DNA from: Cribrihabitans_A neustonicus
GTDB taxonomy: Bacteria > Pseudomonadota > Alphaproteobacteria > Rhodobacterales > Rhodobacteraceae
Reading direction: 5' to 3'
Assembly (NCBI RefSeq): GCF_048820895.1
Contig: NZ_JBMERQ010000002.1
Coordinates: 248,001 to 312,000, forward strand
Length of the DNA: 64,000 bases
Under the pieces are notes generated by a model. That model searched no databases and was not told where the DNA came from. It worked only from the letters and a program-made list of their open reading frames with translations. A program made the translations under genes and the position numbers. Within the stretch, counting starts at the first letter, position 1; each line of letters opens with the position of its first letter. Below, one piece after another: positions 43,605 to 52,861 of this stretch.

Positions 43605-44764
43605 TGCGGATCACTCAGCCTTGGCTGCAAGACCCGGCCACGCAGGCCGTCTGCGCGGCGCTTACAGCGGAGGGCGCGCAGGCGCTGTTCGTGGGCGGCT
43701 GCGTGCGCAATGCGCTGCTGGGTGCGCCGGTTTCGGACATGGACATCGCAACAGATGCGCACCCCGAAACCGTGCTGGAGCTGGCGGCGAAGGCAGGCAT
43801 CAAGGCGGTGCCGACGGGTATCGAGCATGGCACCGTCACGCTCATCAAGTCCGGCATCCCGCATGAGGTCACCACCTTCCGGAAGGATGTCGCCACCGAC
43901 GGCCGCCGCGCAGTAGTGTCTTTTGCCAGCGGCATTGCCGAGGATGCGCGCCGGCGCGATTTCACCATGAACGCGCTCTATGCCCGGCCGGACGGCACGG
44001 TGGTCGACCCGCTTGGCGGGATTGCCGACCTGCAAGCGCGCCGGGTGCGGTTCATCGGCACTGCGGAGCACCGCATTCGCGAGGACTACCTGCGCTCGCT
44101 GCGCTATTTCCGCTTTCACGCCTGGTACGGCGATGCGGCTCAGGGCTTTGACGCCGACGCGCTCGCCGCGATTGCCGCCAATCTGGACGGGCTGCAAACC
44201 CTCTCGCGGGAGCGGGTGGGCAGCGAGATGCTGAAACTGCTGGCCGCGCCCGACCCGGCGCCTTCGGTTGCGGCGATGCGGCAGGCCGGAGTGCTTGCAG
44301 AGATACTGCCCGGCGCGGACGACCGCGCGCTGGCGCCGCTGGTCCACCTTGAAGGCAGCCGCCCGCCCGCGGCGCTGCGGCGGCTGGCGGCGCTGGGCGG
44401 CGGGGATATGCAGGAGGCGTTGCGGCTTTCCAAGGCGCAGGCAAGGGAGCTCACCCGTCTGCGCGAGGCCGCCGCAGGCACGATGACTGCGGCTGAGCTT
44501 GGCTACCGGCTTGGCGCGGCAGCGGCGGCGGACGCGCTTCTGCTGCGAGCAGCGCTCCTGGAACAGCCACTTCCGCCCGGGTCAGAGACCGACATTGCCC
44601 GCGGCGGCGCGGCCGAATTCCCGCTCACCGCGCGCGACTTGATGCCCGGCTTCAAGGGCCCCGCGCTGGGCAGGGCTTTGAAAAGACTGGAAGCCGAGTG
44701 GATCGCCTCGGGCTTCACGCTTGACCGTGAAGACCTGCTCGACTCGCTGAAGGGCAGCGAGTGA
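43604..44764 (+). CDS. tRNA nucleotidyltransferase / poly(A) polymerase family (CCA-adding type)
   Basis: A 386-residue class II nucleotidyltransferase predicted to add CCA to tRNA 3' ends. LFVGGCVRNALLG (28-40) is the NTP-binding loop. SDMDIATDA holds the metal-binding D-x-D. RRDFTMNALYA and GGIADLQARRVRFIG are signatures, with YLRSLRYFRF in the neck domain. It could be a short poly(A) polymerase instead, but in alphaproteobacteria this form normally acts as the CCA enzyme. It is coupled to the Nudix gene upstream. Confidence 0.92.
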   Translation: MRITQPWLQDPATQAVCAALTAEGAQALFVGGCVRNALLGAPVSDMDIATDAHPETVLELAAKAGIKAVPTGIEHGTVTLIKSGIPHEVTTFRKDVATDGRRAVVSFASGIAEDARRRDFTMNALYARPDGTVVDPLGGIADLQARRVRFIGTAEHRIREDYLRSLRYFRFHAWYGDAAQGFDADALAAIAANLDGLQTLSRERVGSEMLKLLAAPDPAPSVAAMRQAGVLAEILPGADDRALAPLVHLEGSRPPAALRRLAALGGGDMQEALRLSKAQARELTRLREAAAGTMTAAELGYRLGAAAAADALLLRAALLEQPLPPGSETDIARGGAAEFPLTARDLMPGFKGPALGRALKRLEAEWIASGFTLDREDLLDSLKGSE

Positions 44765-44848
44765 CCGTCTGCCGCAACCTTTAGGGGTGACAAACGCCCG
44801 GATCTTGCCTACCCATGGGGAAGGCACCACATGTCGGGAGGAATGCTG

Positions 44849-44875
44849 ATGTATTACGGGATCTGGTTTCACTAA
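44849..44875 (+). CDS. Possible 8-codon leader peptide
   Basis: ATG-TAT-TAC-GGG-ATC-TGG-TTT-CAC-TAA, encoding MYYGIWFH. GGGAGGA at 44836-44842 gives an almost perfect ribosome site 7 nt before this ATG (another ATG at 44843 in the same frame is adjacent to it). It ends 95 nt before the ABC exporter start. The aromatic-rich peptide is too short to judge by homology. Its role as a regulatory uORF is inference. Confidence 0.4.
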   Translation: MYYGIWFH

Positions 44876-44902
44876 CGCCTGAGACCCTGCCCGTATCCGC
44901 GC

Positions 44903-44919
44903 GGCGGCCTTGGGCTGCC
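44903..44919 (+). promoter_or_regulatory. Leader hairpin between uORF and ABC exporter
   Basis: GGCGGCC-TTG-GGCTGCC, a 7-bp stem with one G-U pair, 27 nt after the uORF stop and 51 nt before the exporter ATG. Together with the uORF it resembles a translation-attenuation leader. A weak promoter candidate GTGACA-17-TACCCA lies at 44787-44815. Confidence 0.35.
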
Positions 44920-44970
44920 CGCTGTCTGCATCCGCATACCTGTTTGCTCAACCGCCCGGAGCGCCCCCGC

Positions 44971-46809
44971 ATGTTTCGCTTTTTCGAGAACCTCATTGAC
45001 CCTTATTGCGCCTATCCCGAGACCAACACGCCACCCACGCGGCTCTGGCCCTTCCTGCGCGGCTACGCAAAACCCTTCAAAACCGTCTTTGTCCTGACTG
45101 CGCTGATGTCGGTGGTGGTCGCCGCCATCGAGGTCGGGCTGATCTACTACATGGGCCGGGTGGTGGACCTGCTGACGGGCACACCCGAAGAGGTCTGGCA
45201 GGAACATGGCACCGAGCTGATCCTGGTGGCGCTGTTCATTCTGCTTCTGCGGCCGGTCATCCAGCTTTTCGACGTGCTGCTCCTGAACAACGCGATCCTG
45301 CCGAACTTCGGCACGCTGATCCGCTGGCGGGCGCACAAGCACGTGCTGCGCCAGTCGGTCGGCTGGTTCGAGAATGATTTTGCCGGCCGCATCGCCAACC
45401 GCATCATGCAGACCCCGCCCGCCGCCGGAGAGGTGGTGTTCCAGGTGTTTGACGCCATCACCTTCTCGCTGGCCTACTTTGCGGGGGCGGCGGTGCTCCT
45501 GTGGGTGGCCGACGTGCGCCTGATGCTGCCGCTGGCGGTCTGGCTGGTGCTTTACGCGCTGCTCGTGCGCTGGACGGTGAAGCGGGTGGGGCCGGCCAGC
45601 CAGGCGGCGTCGGACGCGCGCTCGGAAGTCACCGGCCGGGTGGTGGACAGCTATTCCAACATCCATTCGGTAAAGATGTTTGCCCATCACGACCGCGAGC
45701 TGAGCTATGCGCGCGATGCCATCGAAAGGACGCGGCAGACGTTCCAGGTGGAGATGCGGATCTTCACCGTTATGGATGCCGCGCTGGTGACGCTTAACGG
45801 CCTGCTGATCGCTGGCGTCGTGGGCTGGGCGGTGATGCTTTGGATGCAGGGCTCCGCTTCGGTCGGGGTGGTGGCTGCGGCCACGGCACTGACCCTGCGG
45901 CTCAACGCGATGACCGGATGGATCATGTGGGCGCTCACCTCCTTCTTCCGCCAGCTCGGCGTGGTGGCCGAGGGGATGGAGACCATTGCCCAGCCGATCA
46001 GGCTCGCCGATGCCGCCAGCGCCAGGCCGCTGCGGATGGGCAAGGGTGAGATCGAGTTCCGCAATCTCTCGCACCACTACGGGCGCGGGGCGGGCGGGCT
46101 CGACCGGATCAGCCTCACCATCCGCCCCGGTGAGAAGATCGGGCTGATCGGCCGTTCGGGCGCGGGAAAATCGACCCTGGTGAAGCTTTTGCTGCGGTTC
46201 TACGACGCCGACAGCGGCCAGATCCTGATCGACGGGCAGGACATCCGCACGGTGACCCAGGACAGCCTGCGCAGCCACATCGGTATGGTGCAGCAGGACA
46301 GCGCGCTCCTGCACCGATCGGTGCGGGAAAACCTGCTCTATGGCCGTCCGGATGCCAGCGAAGAGCAAATGATCGCCGCCGCCAAACAGGCCCAGGCGCA
46401 TGAGTTCATCCTTGACCTCGAAGACCCGCAGGGGCGGACGGGCTATGATGCCCATGTCGGTGAGCGCGGCGTGAAGCTCTCCGGCGGGCAGCGCCAGCGG
46501 GTCACGCTCGCGCGGGTGATCCTCAAGGACGCGCCGATCCTGGTGCTGGACGAGGCGACCTCGGCGCTCGATTCCGAGGTCGAGGCAGCAGTCCAGGAGA
46601 CGCTCTACGGCATGATGCAAGGCAAGACCGTGATCGCGATTGCGCACCGGCTGTCGACCATTGCACAAATGGACCGCATCCTCGTTCTGGACGAGGGCCG
46701 TATCGTCGAGGAAGGCACGCATGAGGTGCTGTTGCAGGCGCAGGGGCTCTACGCCCAGCTCTGGGCGCGCCAGTCCGGCGGTTTCCTGAATGTCGAGGCA
46801 GCAGAATGA
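44971..46809 (+). CDS. ABC exporter, first half-transporter
   Basis: A 612-residue half-transporter: six membrane helices (about 35-330) then a nucleotide-binding domain. Walker A is GRSGAGKST, the signature LSGGQRQR and Walker B ILVLDEATSALD; the catalytic Glu and the H-loop His (IAIAHRLST) are present. The ATG at 44971 begins MFRFFENLIDPYC; GGAG at 44957-44960 is 10 nt upstream. The frame is open further left but that part is the leader region. It overlaps the second half-transporter by 4 nt, so the two probably form a heterodimer exporting lipids or drugs. Substrate unknown. Confidence 0.92.
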   Translation: MFRFFENLIDPYCAYPETNTPPTRLWPFLRGYAKPFKTVFVLTALMSVVVAAIEVGLIYYMGRVVDLLTGTPEEVWQEHGTELILVALFILLLRPVIQLFDVLLLNNAILPNFGTLIRWRAHKHVLRQSVGWFENDFAGRIANRIMQTPPAAGEVVFQVFDAITFSLAYFAGAAVLLWVADVRLMLPLAVWLVLYALLVRWTVKRVGPASQAASDARSEVTGRVVDSYSNIHSVKMFAHHDRELSYARDAIERTRQTFQVEMRIFTVMDAALVTLNGLLIAGVVGWAVMLWMQGSASVGVVAAATALTLRLNAMTGWIMWALTSFFRQLGVVAEGMETIAQPIRLADAASARPLRMGKGEIEFRNLSHHYGRGAGGLDRISLTIRPGEKIGLIGRSGAGKSTLVKLLLRFYDADSGQILIDGQDIRTVTQDSLRSHIGMVQQDSALLHRSVRENLLYGRPDASEEQMIAAAKQAQAHEFILDLEDPQGRTGYDAHVGERGVKLSGGQRQRVTLARVILKDAPILVLDEATSALDSEVEAAVQETLYGMMQGKTVIAIAHRLSTIAQMDRILVLDEGRIVEEGTHEVLLQAQGLYAQLWARQSGGFLNVEAAE

Positions 46810-48653
46810 ACATTGGCAATCTGATCGACGCTTTCCGCCCCGCCGAAGGCCCGCCGCCGCAGCATCTGGGGGCCTTCCTGCGCTGGTGCCTGTCGGGCGC
46901 CTGGCCGATGCTCTGGGTAGCGGCGCTGTTCTCGGCGCTTGCAGGCGGCATGGAAGCGGGCACTGCCTATATCCTGGGACTGGTGATTGACACGGCGATT
47001 GCCAGCGGGCCGGGGCAGTTCTTTGCGCCCCGCAACCTCGCGGTGATTGCTGGGGCGCTGGCCTTCTTCCTGCTTATCCGCCCGCTGCTGTTCGGGCTTT
47101 CGGCGGCGTCCAACGCGATCATCGTTCAGCCCAACGTGAGCCCGCTGGTCTTGTCGCGGCTCAACAGCTGGACGCTGGGCCAGTCGGTGCGGTTCTTCGA
47201 CGAGGACTTCGCGGGCCGCATCGCCCAGAAGCAGATGCAGACTGCCAGCGCGGTGACCTCGGTCGCGAGCGAGATGATCAACGTGGTGGCCTTTGCGCTC
47301 GCCTCGCTGGCGGGCGCTTTGGTCCTGTTAGGCTCTATCGACCTGCGCATCACGCTGGTCTTCCTTGTCTGGCTGGTCGGCTATTTCGCCCTGATCCGCT
47401 GGTTCCTGCCGCGCATCCGCAAACGCTCCGGGGCGCGGGCCGGGGCGCGGGCGATGGTGACCGGTCAGGTGGTGGACTCGATCACCAACATCAAGACGGT
47501 GAAACTGTTTGCCCACGCCGACCATGAGGAGCGCACGGCGCAGGACGCGATGGTATCCTTCCGGCAGAAGGCGCTGGATTTTGGTTACCTCGCCGCGAGC
47601 TTCCGCTTCTTGCTGATGTGCCTGGCCGGCATTCTGCCGGTGCTGCTGATCGGGGCGACGCTGCTGTTGTGGCGGAACGGCACGGCCTCCGAGGGCGACA
47701 TCGTCGCGGCCGGTGCGGTTTCGATCCGGATTGCCCAGATGACCGGCTGGGTCAGCTTCACCCTGATGGCGATCTACTCCAACATCGGCGAGGTGGAGAA
47801 CGGCATGCGCACGCTGTCGGTCCCCGACAGGGTCGAGGACAGGCCGGACGCGCGCCCGCTGGAGGTCACCGCGGGGGAGATCGTCTTTGACGATGTGGAG
47901 TTTGCCTATGGCCGCGACGCGGGCGGTGTGCAGGGACTGAACCTCACCGTCCATCCCGGGGAGAAGCTGGGCATCGTCGGCGCCTCGGGTGCAGGGAAGT
48001 CGACGCTCGTGTCGCTGCTGCTCAGGCTCTATGACGGCGAAGGCGGGCGTATCCTGATCGACGGGCAGGACATTGCGGATGTGACGCAGGACTCGCTCCG
48101 CGGCCAGATCGGCATGGTCACGCAGGAAACCGCGATGTTCAACCGCTCCGCCCGCGACAACATCCTTTATGGCCGCCCCGATGCCTCGGAGGAGGAGCTG
48201 CTCGCCGCCGCCAAGAAGGCCGAGGCGCATGAGTTCATCACCGAGCTGGAGGACGGGAAGGGCCGGACCGGCTATGACGCCTTCCTCGGCGAGCGCGGGG
48301 TGAAGCTTTCGGGCGGGCAGCGGCAGCGCATTGCGCTTGCCCGGGCGATCCTGAAGGACGCGCCGATCCTGGTGCTGGACGAGGCGACCTCGGCGCTCGA
48401 TTCCGAAGTGGAGGCGGCAATCCAGGCGGCGCTGCACCGGGTGATGGAGGGCAAGACCGTGCTTGCCATCGCGCACCGCCTGTCGACGCTGAGCGAGATG
48501 GACCGGATCATCGTGATGGAGAAGGGCCGCATCGCCGAATCCGGCAGCCACGAGGCGCTGCTCGCCAAGGGCGGGCTTTATGCGAATTTCTGGGCGCGCC
48601 AGTCCGGCGGCTTCATCGGAACCGGCGAGGAGACGACCGAGGCCGCGGAATAG
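46806..48653 (+). CDS. ABC exporter, second half-transporter
   Basis: A 615-residue half-transporter with the same layout: membrane domain about 35-320, then an NBD with GASGAGKST, LSGGQRQR, ILVLDEATSALD and LAIAHRLST. Neither subunit has a degenerate ATP site, unlike many heterodimeric exporters. Its ATG lies inside the first gene's stop (ATGA), and the NBD sequences of the two are very similar, which points to an old tandem duplication. Confidence 0.92.
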   Translation: MNIGNLIDAFRPAEGPPPQHLGAFLRWCLSGAWPMLWVAALFSALAGGMEAGTAYILGLVIDTAIASGPGQFFAPRNLAVIAGALAFFLLIRPLLFGLSAASNAIIVQPNVSPLVLSRLNSWTLGQSVRFFDEDFAGRIAQKQMQTASAVTSVASEMINVVAFALASLAGALVLLGSIDLRITLVFLVWLVGYFALIRWFLPRIRKRSGARAGARAMVTGQVVDSITNIKTVKLFAHADHEERTAQDAMVSFRQKALDFGYLAASFRFLLMCLAGILPVLLIGATLLLWRNGTASEGDIVAAGAVSIRIAQMTGWVSFTLMAIYSNIGEVENGMRTLSVPDRVEDRPDARPLEVTAGEIVFDDVEFAYGRDAGGVQGLNLTVHPGEKLGIVGASGAGKSTLVSLLLRLYDGEGGRILIDGQDIADVTQDSLRGQIGMVTQETAMFNRSARDNILYGRPDASEEELLAAAKKAEAHEFITELEDGKGRTGYDAFLGERGVKLSGGQRQRIALARAILKDAPILVLDEATSALDSEVEAAIQAALHRVMEGKTVLAIAHRLSTLSEMDRIIVMEKGRIAESGSHEALLAKGGLYANFWARQSGGFIGTGEETTEAAE

Positions 48654-48700
48654 AGCGCATTTTCCTTTTGCCCCGCCCCGGCCCGCGCTATTCAGCCGCC

Positions 48701-49948
48701 ATGACAGATGCAGCCAGAACCACAGCTACGATCACCCGTCTTGGCCATCAGGGCGACGGGATTGCCGAGGGGCCGCTGTTTGCGCCCCGCACCCTGCCGG
48801 GGGAGACCGTCAGCGGCATTGCCGAGGGCAGCCGCCTGCAGGACATCCGCATCGAGGCGCCCTCGGACCAGCGGGTGCAGCCGCCCTGCCGCCACTACAA
48901 GGCCTGCGGCGGCTGCCAGCTGCAGCACGCGAGCGATGCGTTCGTGGCCGGGTGGAAGGCGGAGGTGATCCGCAGCGCGCTGGGAGCGCAGGGCCTGGAG
49001 ACGGAGTTCCGCCCGGTTCATACTTCGCCCGCGCAGTCGCGCCGCCGCGCCACTTTTGCCGTGAGGCGCACCAAGAAGGGCGCGATGGCGGGTTTCTACG
49101 GCCGCGCCTCGGACGTGATCACCGAAATCCCCGATTGCCAGCTGCTGGAGCCTGCGCTGATGGCCGCGCTTCCCGTGGCGGAGGCGCTGGCGATGGCGGG
49201 TGCCAGCCGCAAGACGCCGCTGTCGGTGACGGTCACTGCCACGGACAGCGGGCTCGACGTGCTGGTCACGAACGGCAAGCCGCTGGACGGGCCGCTGCGT
49301 ATTGCGCTCGCGCAGCTTGCCGAACGCCACCGCATCGCGCGGTTGACCTGGGACGATGAGCCCGTGGCGATGGAGCAGCCGCCGGTGCTACACTTCGGCC
49401 CCGCGCCTGTGAGCCCGCCACCCGGAGCCTTCCTGCAGGCCACCCGCGACGGCGAGGCGGCGCTGGTGGCGGCGGTGCAGGAGATTACCCGCGGCGCGAA
49501 GCGCATCGTGGACCTGTTTGCCGGCTGCGGCACCTTTGCCCTGCCGCTGGCGCTGGGCGCCGAGGTGCATGCAGCCGAGGGAGAGCGGGCGATGATCGAG
49601 GCGCTGGAGGCCGGCTGGCGCCGGGCCAAGGGCGTGAAGAAACTCACCACCGAGACCCGCGACCTGTTCCGCAACCCGCTCCTTGCGGAGGAGTTCACGC
49701 CCTTCGGCGCCGCCTTCGACGCCGCCGTGATCGACCCGCCCCGGGCCGGAGCCGAGGCCCAGGTGGCCGAGCTTGCCAAGGCGCAGGTGCCGGTGATCGC
49801 CTATGTGTCCTGCAACCCGGTGAGCTTTGCCCGCGACGCCAAGGCCCTGGTATCGGCGGGTTATACCCTCGATTGGGTGCAGCCCGTTGACCAGTTCCGC
49901 TGGTCGCCCCATACCGAGCTGGTTGCCCGATTCTCCCTGGAACAGTGA
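48701..49948 (+). CDS. TrmA/RlmD-family 23S rRNA (uracil-5-)-methyltransferase-like protein
   Basis: A 415-residue SAM-dependent RNA m5U methyltransferase. An N-terminal TRAM-like part (ITRLGHQGDGIAEG) precedes a 4Fe-4S cluster with Cys63, Cys69 and Cys72 in CRHYKACGGC, plus a further Cys in IPDCQLL. FAGCGTFALPLAL is the SAM loop, DPPRAGAEAQ the substrate motif and YVSCNPVSFARD carries the catalytic Cys. The exact target uridine (RlmC, RlmD or other) is not readable. The ATG at 48701 gives the usual start; no strong ribosome site is visible. Confidence 0.92.
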   Translation: MTDAARTTATITRLGHQGDGIAEGPLFAPRTLPGETVSGIAEGSRLQDIRIEAPSDQRVQPPCRHYKACGGCQLQHASDAFVAGWKAEVIRSALGAQGLETEFRPVHTSPAQSRRRATFAVRRTKKGAMAGFYGRASDVITEIPDCQLLEPALMAALPVAEALAMAGASRKTPLSVTVTATDSGLDVLVTNGKPLDGPLRIALAQLAERHRIARLTWDDEPVAMEQPPVLHFGPAPVSPPPGAFLQATRDGEAALVAAVQEITRGAKRIVDLFAGCGTFALPLALGAEVHAAEGERAMIEALEAGWRRAKGVKKLTTETRDLFRNPLLAEEFTPFGAAFDAAVIDPPRAGAEAQVAELAKAQVPVIAYVSCNPVSFARDAKALVSAGYTLDWVQPVDQFRWSPHTELVARFSLEQ

Positions 49949-49950
49949 CG

Positions 49951-50760
49951 ATGACGAACGCGCAGACAAACCCCCCGCTCCGCCGCCTGGCCGCCATCCT
50001 GGACAGCCAGAGTTTCAGCCGCTTCATTACGGGGGTCATCCTGCTCAATGCGGTGACCCTGGGTCTCGAGACCTCGCCCGAGGCGATGGCCGTGGCAGGC
50101 GGACTGATCCTGCTGATCGACCAGATCTGCCTGGCGATCTTCGTGGCCGAGATCCTGGCAAAGCTGGTGGTGCGGCGGCTGCGCTTCTTTGCCAGCGGCT
50201 GGAACGTCTTTGACTTCCTGATCGTCGGCATCGCGCTGGTGCCGGGCGCGCAGGGGTTCTCGGTCTTGCGGGCGCTGAGGATCCTCCGGGTGCTTCGCGT
50301 CATCTCGGTGGCGCCGCGCCTGCGCCGCGTGGTCGAGGGCTTCATCACCGCGCTGCCCGGCATGGGTTCGGTGTTCCTGCTGATGGCGATCATCTTCTAC
50401 ATCGGCGCGGTTATGGCGACGAAACTGTTCGGCGACACCTTCCCGGAGTGGTTCGGCGACCTTGGCCGCAGCGCCTATTCGCTGTTCCAGATCATGACTC
50501 TGGAAAGCTGGTCAATGGGCATCGTGCGCCCGGTAATGGAGGATTACCCCTATGCCTGGGCTTTTTTTGTTCCCTTCATCATGGTCACCACCTTTGCGGT
50601 CGTGAACCTGCTGGTCGGTCTGATCGTAAACTCGATGCAGGATGCGCATCACGAGGAGGAAGGCGTGCGCACCGATGCCTACCGGGACGAGGTACTGAGC
50701 CGGCTTGAGGCAATCGAGCAGCAAATTGCGGGGCTGCGCGATCCCAAAAACAAGTTGTGA
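49951..50760 (+). CDS. NaChBac-type voltage-gated sodium channel
   Basis: A 269-residue single-domain 6-TM cation channel that would form a tetramer in the inner membrane. S4 (about 104-126) has arginines every third residue: FSVLRALRILRVLRVISVAPRLRR. The pore helix and selectivity filter read TLESWSM (183-189), the bacterial Nav type known from NaChBac (TLESWAS) and Ruegeria (Silicibacter) NavSp. S6 is FFVPFIMVTTFAVVNLLVGLIVNSM, followed by a C-terminal coiled coil (DEVLSRLEAIEQQIAGL). The ATG at 49951 is preferred; a GTG at 49945 overlaps the upstream stop. Confidence 0.93.
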   Translation: MTNAQTNPPLRRLAAILDSQSFSRFITGVILLNAVTLGLETSPEAMAVAGGLILLIDQICLAIFVAEILAKLVVRRLRFFASGWNVFDFLIVGIALVPGAQGFSVLRALRILRVLRVISVAPRLRRVVEGFITALPGMGSVFLLMAIIFYIGAVMATKLFGDTFPEWFGDLGRSAYSLFQIMTLESWSMGIVRPVMEDYPYAWAFFVPFIMVTTFAVVNLLVGLIVNSMQDAHHEEEGVRTDAYRDEVLSRLEAIEQQIAGLRDPKNKL

Positions 50761-50826
50761 TTTTGATTTGCCGCCGTTCCGCGGTAAGCGGACATACAGA
50801 GGCAAACAAAAAATACAGGCTCAGCG

Positions 50827-51354
50827 ATGGACAGAAGGGCGTTTGGATTAAGCGCGGCCGCAGGCATTTTGCTGGCGGGCTGCAGTGGCGGCGGTGCGGG
50901 AGTGAGCAGGTTCCAGGCCTATGACGGGCCCGAGGTGACCTCTATTGTGGTGAACAAGGGGGCGCGCAAGATGTACCTCCTGCATCACGACGAGATCCTG
51001 CGCGAATACAAGGTCGACCTCGGCTTTGCTCCGCTCGGCACCAAGCTGGCCGAGGGCGACGGCCGCACCCCGGAAGGCACCTACCTGATCGACCGGCGAA
51101 ACCCCAACAGCCGCTATCACCTGTCGGTGGGGATCTCCTATCCGAGCCAGGAGGACCGGGCCCGGGCGGCGGCGATCGGCAAAAGGCCGGGCGGTGACAT
51201 CTTCATCCACGGCCAGCCGGTCAACGCCCGAGAGCGCCGGCGCGCCGCCCGGGTCGATGACTGGACCGCGGGGTGCATTGCAGTCAGCAACGAGGAGATC
51301 GAGGAGATTTACGCGATGGTGCAGGACGGCACCACGATTACGCTGCGGCCCTGA
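50827..51354 (+). CDS. L,D-transpeptidase (YkuD), lipoprotein
   Basis: A 175-residue cell-wall enzyme. The N-terminus MDRRAFGLSAAAGILLAGC combines a twin-arginine-like start with a lipobox (Cys19). The YkuD domain has TPEGTYLIDRRNPNSRY, then IFIHGQ with His128 and the nucleophile Cys150 in DWTAGCIAVSN. It would form 3-3 crosslinks or attach proteins to peptidoglycan. A second YkuD protein lies 0.8 kb downstream, with a CAP-domain gene between. Confidence 0.92.
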   Translation: MDRRAFGLSAAAGILLAGCSGGGAGVSRFQAYDGPEVTSIVVNKGARKMYLLHHDEILREYKVDLGFAPLGTKLAEGDGRTPEGTYLIDRRNPNSRYHLSVGISYPSQEDRARAAAIGKRPGGDIFIHGQPVNARERRRAARVDDWTAGCIAVSNEEIEEIYAMVQDGTTITLRP

Positions 51355-51490
51355 GCGGGGCTGCCCTACCGCAGGACCGAGGGGGAAGGCGCTCCTGAGG
51401 CCGCGGCTTTGGCAGCGACGGCAGCGCCTGGCGGTCTCGGGCCGGGCGCCCCGCGGACGCGCGGCCCCGACCCGGAGCCGCCGGAATGGC

Positions 51491-51985
51491 TCAATTGGCC
51501 ATGATCATAGTCCACCAGATCTTGCCGTTTGGCTCCTGGAACCAGGAGAATCCCATATTGGCCGCCTTGGGGTCGAGGATAACTGCACGGGTTTCGGGCC
51601 TTTCCAGCCAGGCGGCCAGGGTCTGCTGCTCGTTCTCGTAGGTTTCGGAGATATTCTCCCCTAGAAGCGTGCCAGGATAACCGGCGCGCGCAACCCGCTG
51701 CAGCGGCGACGAGCCGTCAGACCCGAAATGCCAGGGCCGGTTCTGCACCGACATATCCCGCGAATGGGTGGCGGCGGCTGCGTTCAGCTGGGCATTGAGC
51801 TGCACCGAGGGCGCTCCTGCGGCCTGGCGCAGGGCGTTGACCGAATCAAGCATCCGCAGCTGGACCTGGTCCTCGTTGCGGATCCGGTAGATGTTGCCGC
51901 CGCCGATGCCGGTTTCGGTGACCGGCGTACAGGCGGTGGCCAGTGCCATCGCGGCTGCGGCGGCGAACAGGAAAACACGCGTCAT
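51491..51985 (-). CDS. CAP (SCP/PR-1) domain protein, exported
   Basis: A 164-residue protein with an N-terminal signal peptide (FLFAAAAAMALATACTP; Cys19 is a weak lipobox candidate). A CAP domain follows: MLDSVNALRQAAGAPSVQLNAQLNAAAATHSRDM, WHFGSDGSSPLQRVARAGYPGTLLGENIS and IWWTMIMAN. The paired His/Glu residues of the CAP cavity (THSRDM, GENIS) are visible. Bacterial CAP proteins are envelope factors of mostly unknown role. ATG 51985 is used because it gives a clean signal peptide. Confidence 0.88.
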   Translation of the reverse strand: MTRVFLFAAAAAMALATACTPVTETGIGGGNIYRIRNEDQVQLRMLDSVNALRQAAGAPSVQLNAQLNAAAATHSRDMSVQNRPWHFGSDGSSPLQRVARAGYPGTLLGENISETYENEQQTLAAWLERPETRAVILDPKAANMGFSWFQEPNGKIWWTMIMAN

Positions 51986-52152
51986 CTTGCACTCTTGCTC
52001 CATGAATTGCCCAAGCACTTAGCCCTCCTGTGGCACGGGTGCAAACCGGGCCGGGGCATTTGGCAGCTGCAGCGCCCGGTTTGAATTGCGACTGCGGCAT
52101 TCCCGCCATAAACTCCCGGCACCCCCACCGGAATGCGGAGGCTGGACTTTTT

Positions 52153-52767
52153 ATGTATAGATACAGATCTAACCGTTTCAACAGGCGGCAGTTCCTTGCG
52201 GGCGCCGCCGCAGCGACCGCCGCGCCGGCCTGGGCGCAAATTTCAAACGGGAATGATGCCGCCTATGACCCGTTGCGCCCGCCGCCGGTTGCGGAACCTC
52301 CGGTGCCGCGCAATATATCGGCCTTCCGCGCCAAGTCCTGGCGGCCCTTTTTCGACCACCTGAAGAACGGCGCGGTGCTGGTCGACATCGACAGCCGCGC
52401 GCTGCACTACTGGTCCGAGGACGGAACCACCTATCTGCTGTTCCCATCCTCTGTGCCGCTGTCGGAGGATCTGACCCGCCGCGGCCGCACGCGGGTGATC
52501 CGCAAGGTCGAAGGCCCGGGCTGGGCGCCGACGCCCAACATGCGCAAGCGCAACCCGGAATGGCCCGCCTATATCCCGCCGGGTCCAGACAACCCATTGG
52601 GAACGCACGCGCTTTATCTCAGCTGGCAGTACTACCGCATCCACGGCACCCACGATACGCGCAAGATCGGGCGGAAATCCTCGAACGGCTGCATCGGGCT
52701 CTACAACGAGCACATCGCGCGTCTTTTCAGCCTCGCAAAAATCGGCACGCAGGTGTTGCTAATTTGA
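52153..52767 (+). CDS. L,D-transpeptidase (YkuD), Tat-exported
   Basis: A 204-residue ErfK/YbiS-type enzyme. A twin-arginine signal NRRQFLAGAAAATAAPAWAQ (10-29) suggests export in folded form. The catalytic region is IHGTHDTRKIGRKSSNGCIGLYN with His164, His167 and Cys180. VLVDIDSRALHYW near residue 75 begins the YkuD fold. ATG 52153 is chosen because the signal peptide starts there. The role is peptidoglycan crosslinking or lipoprotein attachment. Confidence 0.93.
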   Translation: MYRYRSNRFNRRQFLAGAAAATAAPAWAQISNGNDAAYDPLRPPPVAEPPVPRNISAFRAKSWRPFFDHLKNGAVLVDIDSRALHYWSEDGTTYLLFPSSVPLSEDLTRRGRTRVIRKVEGPGWAPTPNMRKRNPEWPAYIPPGPDNPLGTHALYLSWQYYRIHGTHDTRKIGRKSSNGCIGLYNEHIARLFSLAKIGTQVLLI

Positions 52768-52861
52768 CGACATCGCGCCGGTGGCGGCTGCGCGGCAGCG
52801 AACAAGTAATTGCAATGGCGCGGTTTTGCTGCTTAGACAAAATAACGAGGTAAGTCTTGGG

